The notes under the pieces were generated by a model. It made no database searches and was not told the origin of the DNA. It saw only the letters and a program-made list of their open reading frames with translations. 64,000 nucleotides of DNA from Perkinsus chesapeaki (lineage: Eukaryota > Perkinsozoa > Perkinsida > Perkinsidae), in assembly GCA_013115145.1 (NCBI GenBank), contig JAAPAO010000016.1, positions 1-64,000 on the forward strand, in the 5' to 3' direction. A program made the position numbers and the translations under genes. Within the stretch, counting starts at the first letter, position 1, and every line of letters starts with the position of its first letter. This document shows, piece by piece, positions 61,231-64,000 of the stretch.

Positions 61231-61596
61231 TTAGACGCCTAAAGACTCTACACGAGAAAATTTATCGTACGAAACTACGACTCCAACCTGGGATACATCA
61301 CAGGATTCATTGTACTTGCCATTTATTTCAACTTCAATATTTTGGCCGTCGAATACGCCATCAGATTCCTTGATCAACCTGGAGCACTCCTCACCGAATA
61401 TCAGATACCAGTTATCGGTGAAGAAATCATAGGTGCAATCAAAGCGTAGGTCGGGCTTCTTGTAAAGAGTCACAGTGCCGTCCTCCAGGAAGACTATTCT
61501 GTCATCGATATAGTGATCCCCAGAACCTGAGGATTCATAGGTCCCATGAAGGCACATACCTAGACCGACGGAAGATAACAGAACGGGCAGCTTCAT
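61231..61596 (-). CDS. Small secreted protein family, copy 5 (intact)
   Basis: The 121-residue protein starts MKLPVLLSSVGLGMCLHGTY. The same motifs follow: DHYIDDRIVFLEDGTVTLYK, a Cys in FDCTYDFF, FGEECSRLIKESDGVFDG and a Cys-containing tail (YNESCDVSQVG). Compared with copy 4 the GGI motif is DGV, and the C-terminus is longer by six residues. Two potential N-glycosylation sequons occur in the tail region of copies 4 and 5 (NET, NES). Probably secreted; function unknown. Confidence 0.85.
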   Translation of the reverse strand: MKLPVLLSSVGLGMCLHGTYESSGSGDHYIDDRIVFLEDGTVTLYKKPDLRFDCTYDFFTDNWYLIFGEECSRLIKESDGVFDGQNIEVEINGKYNESCDVSQVGVVVSYDKFSRVESLGV

Positions 61597-61765
61597 TGAA
61601 TGAGTAGCGAAGGTGAAGGAGAATTACAATTGTTTTTATTAACCCTGAGAATGAAGGATCACACCCGATTGCTTGAGACTTCTCTCGTGAGTGGCTCTCT
61701 TAATGTGAGTGAATACAGTAATTCTAGCCCGCCGTTGACAACAAAGGTCTAAAGCAAGCTGTACA

Positions 61766-61792
61766 TTGGGGAACGTGTGGCGTCATATGGAG
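61766..61792 (-). promoter_or_regulatory. Conserved upstream block of the small secreted family, copy 5 (diverged)
   Basis: The sequence ggaacgtgtggcgtcatatg is a diverged version of the block at the other copies, 170 bases before the start at 61,596. The core gtggcg-cat-tggag is kept with one change. Confidence 0.4.
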
Positions 61793-62377
61793 CACGCAGT
61801 GGCCAGCATCGCTCGGACTCATTCATCGTGCCTGGAGGACGATTGTGAGGACGAGAACTCTTGTAGTTGGCGGTGATCAGTAATATCCTATCGCCAGTAA
61901 CACTGGAGTGGTGATCTCATGCTTCCGGCTTTATGTATATAGGCTCCCATCACTCTCGAGCCAGGGACTCCCTGGCAGGGAGTCTCGAGCGTCCACTTTG
62001 GTAACCATGAAATTCACAGCCTTACACCTGACTTTCGAAAATACCTGCTGACCAGTCCTCACCGTAGTCACTGCAATTAGCACTAGAATCTGCACCATGA
62101 GAGCCTGAGGCACTCGGTGTACATCTAAATACGAGAAAATCGGTCACTCAAAAATTGTAATCTCGTGGCTCTGGAGCCAGCCTCTACGATAAAACCGAAC
62201 TCAAATGGATCCACCGTGAAGCTACGTTGCACGTTAGTCAACCAACACTTCTCTGGCCGACGACGAACGAGGCACGCAAGAGACAAGCGACTTCAGCTAC
62301 TTAGCGGAAACCCTTCTACTCAGCTTTGGCCCCGAGAACTAATAACCACGGACCCTCTAATGCCGTAAGTATGGTCC

Positions 62378-62652
62378 TTACTGTGTTGAGCCGCCTTCGA
62401 TCACAGCATCGGATGCCTTGATCATGGTGGAGCAATCATCATCACGTGTGATAGTTCCACTGATTTGCACGGAGAATACTGGAATACTGGTATCGGAGGT
62501 GATGGTTGCGTTTAGTGTGAGGGTGCAGTGTAGTTCTCTAGGAAGACTGTACTGCCATCGACGTCGACATCTTCATTACCACAGGGCTCCGAAACACGTA
62601 CGTAACCCGAAGAGATGCAGTCGGAGGACTCATCCCAGAGGAGTAGCTTCAT
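62378..62652 (-). pseudogene. Small secreted protein family, copy 6 (frameshifted)
   Basis: ATG 62,652 starts MKLLLWDESSDCISSGYVRV, and a diverged HYID region (DVDVDGSTVFLEN) follows. A frameshift then moves the frame: ORF one ends after NYTAPSH, while another frame continues LHCTLTLNATITS to ITRDDDCSTMIKASDAVIEG, the family's second half, up to TAA at 62,378. It is the most diverged copy, with its signal peptide also altered (WDESSD instead of a hydrophobic run), consistent with an old pseudogene. Confidence 0.7.
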
Positions 62653-64000
62653 AAAGTAACCAGCAGAGAGTTGCATTAACGCTAGCAAGGAGAGTTCGCC
62701 TCAAGCACGAGGCCTGCCGCCTGAAGGCCATTTGAAGTCGGGTTGTCAGGTAAGTCGGGAACTTGACCAAGCTACGCGTGTTAAGCTTTTTAAGTTGAGC
62801 TTGCGTGCCCCCAGCACCAACGCGACCCCTCTCCGTGAGGTTCCTACACACCTATGACACTCGTGAATGGAAGGAATGGAAGCTTCACTCCGCTTGCTAA
62901 ACTATCTCCGTTGAACACGCGGCTCGATTTCATGAAATCTTTCCGGTCACGTGATCCTTACGATATTCAACAGGCCCAGCAACTTGTCCATAGGAACTGA
63001 CCTTCAATTGGTTTCTTGTCGCGTCATTCGCTTTCTTTTATCGGTTCTCTACAACTTGCAGGTTACAGATACCACCATACGTAGTAGGGACTTCGTGGTG
63101 TGGTGGTTTTGCGTTATAGGTAGAGGTTCATCCGGAGGTCGTTTCAACTCGTCTTTTCTGAAACACCTTTCCGTACTGAAAGTCCCTTAAAGTCTAAGCC
63201 TTCTTTCAGAGAAGTTCTGAGGTTCTGTGTCTTCGCTCTTGTGCGTTATGTTACCGCGTCCCCGCCGGTTTGGTATTGACAAGCATTTACCGGTGCGATC
63301 TCGAGGCCTCATGGGAGCCGACCTCTGCGGTCACTACGTTACACTACACGAAGTGGAGTCTGGAAACATGTATGACATGCTCTGGATATTAACCGCCTCG
63401 TAGAGCTAATGAATCTGAACGGTACTAATAATACTCTATGACTCATGATGATATAAATTGACTTGCCATAAGTATCACGGAAATGAAGTGGCGAGCAAAG
63501 CTGCACTGCTCGGCTGGCCGAGGGACGGTCGGTGGGCCAGAATCTCAGTATCGATGCCAAGACACTAGAGACCATACTTGACCGCAACTTCTCATTGAGA
63601 ATCGCGATTGTCTGAAAGAAAACAGCGAAATCTAGTACGAATAATAACATATATGGTTCTAGTGTTCACAAATAATAAATCAGCCGTGGGTGCGCGAGAG
63701 TATCTACCAAGTTTTACCAATCGGGTTTGATTTCTGTTCGCTAAATGGATAGCATAATGCAACAACTGAAATCCTCCAGACTTGTACCCCGTTTATATGG
63801 ACTTTTTTATATTCCAACCGAATCCCACCTGAGCTTCCGTTCTGGTCCATTTGGGGAATTGTTGGCTGAAGTACTCGAAAGTGTGTAGATGGGTTACAAC
63901 TGGAGTACCAACGAGTTGAAATATTTTGATAAGAGCCATGACTTCGCAGTCGCTCTGGAAAAGAGCATAGTTGGTGCCTGACTCCGAACACCATGAGAAG
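62653..64000. other. Stretch without a supported gene
   Basis: ORFs at 62,951-63,190 (+), 63,339-63,650 (-) and 63,704-63,994 (-) lack motifs or splice links. The last two might be exons of a gene running off the window, but I cannot support it. Confidence 0.35.

Overview
The window is nuclear DNA of a unicellular eukaryote. The best guide is a complete MCM5 replication helicase gene (54,454-57,968, + strand). It reads as one intact protein only after removing many short GT-AG introns, mostly about 40-60 nt, and it uses the standard genetic code. The same intron style runs through a Sec14-like gene, an RPAP3-like gene and several large coiled-coil genes. Very short introns, lineage-specific families of small secreted proteins and a decayed subtilisin gene fit a Perkinsus-like alveolate (Perkinsozoa). 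That assignment is an inference; no organelle or rRNA marker is present to confirm it.

Layout. 1-9.2 kb is repeat-rich: three diverged copies of a dispersed repeat, a 21-bp minisatellite at three places, a subtilisin pseudogene (-), a duplicated Cys-containing ORF module, and a secreted protein made of two similar halves (7,799-8,539, +). 9.4-12.0 kb holds two related ORFs that may derive from a mobile element, the start of an acidic gene, and a hairpin element with long inverted repeats. 12.2-22.8 kb is ordinary gene space: a Sec14/CRAL-TRIO protein, a helical-repeat protein that may be mitochondrial, a basic coiled-coil protein, an RPAP3/SPAG1-like co-chaperone (-), a RING-like fragment (-) and a many-pass membrane protein (-).

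23.1-46.5 kb is the most striking part. Three consecutive + strand genes (about 23,125-29,935; 30,068-37,174; 40,544-46,537) each begin with a signal peptide and are cut into dozens of small exons. They encode long, charged, largely helical proteins that I do not recognise. Genes 1 and 2 share a recognisable homologous exon at a similar position. Broken copies of gene 3 lie downstream at 46.8-47.1, 50.3-50.8 and 52.7-53.6 kb, so this is an expanding and decaying tandem family.

Interleaved with and beyond it, on the - strand, is a second family of small (about 113-121 aa) secreted proteins. Three copies are intact (51.3, 59.2, 61.2 kb) and three are broken (38.0, 39.5, 62.4 kb). Four copies carry a conserved sequence block 150-190 nt upstream of the start. 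A 10-cysteine secreted mini-protein sits at 47.9 kb. Together the two families suggest a locus specialised in secreted, lineage-specific proteins, set between housekeeping genes. The coordinates of the multi-exon genes are outer limits inferred by manual splicing; some internal splice joins remain unresolved.
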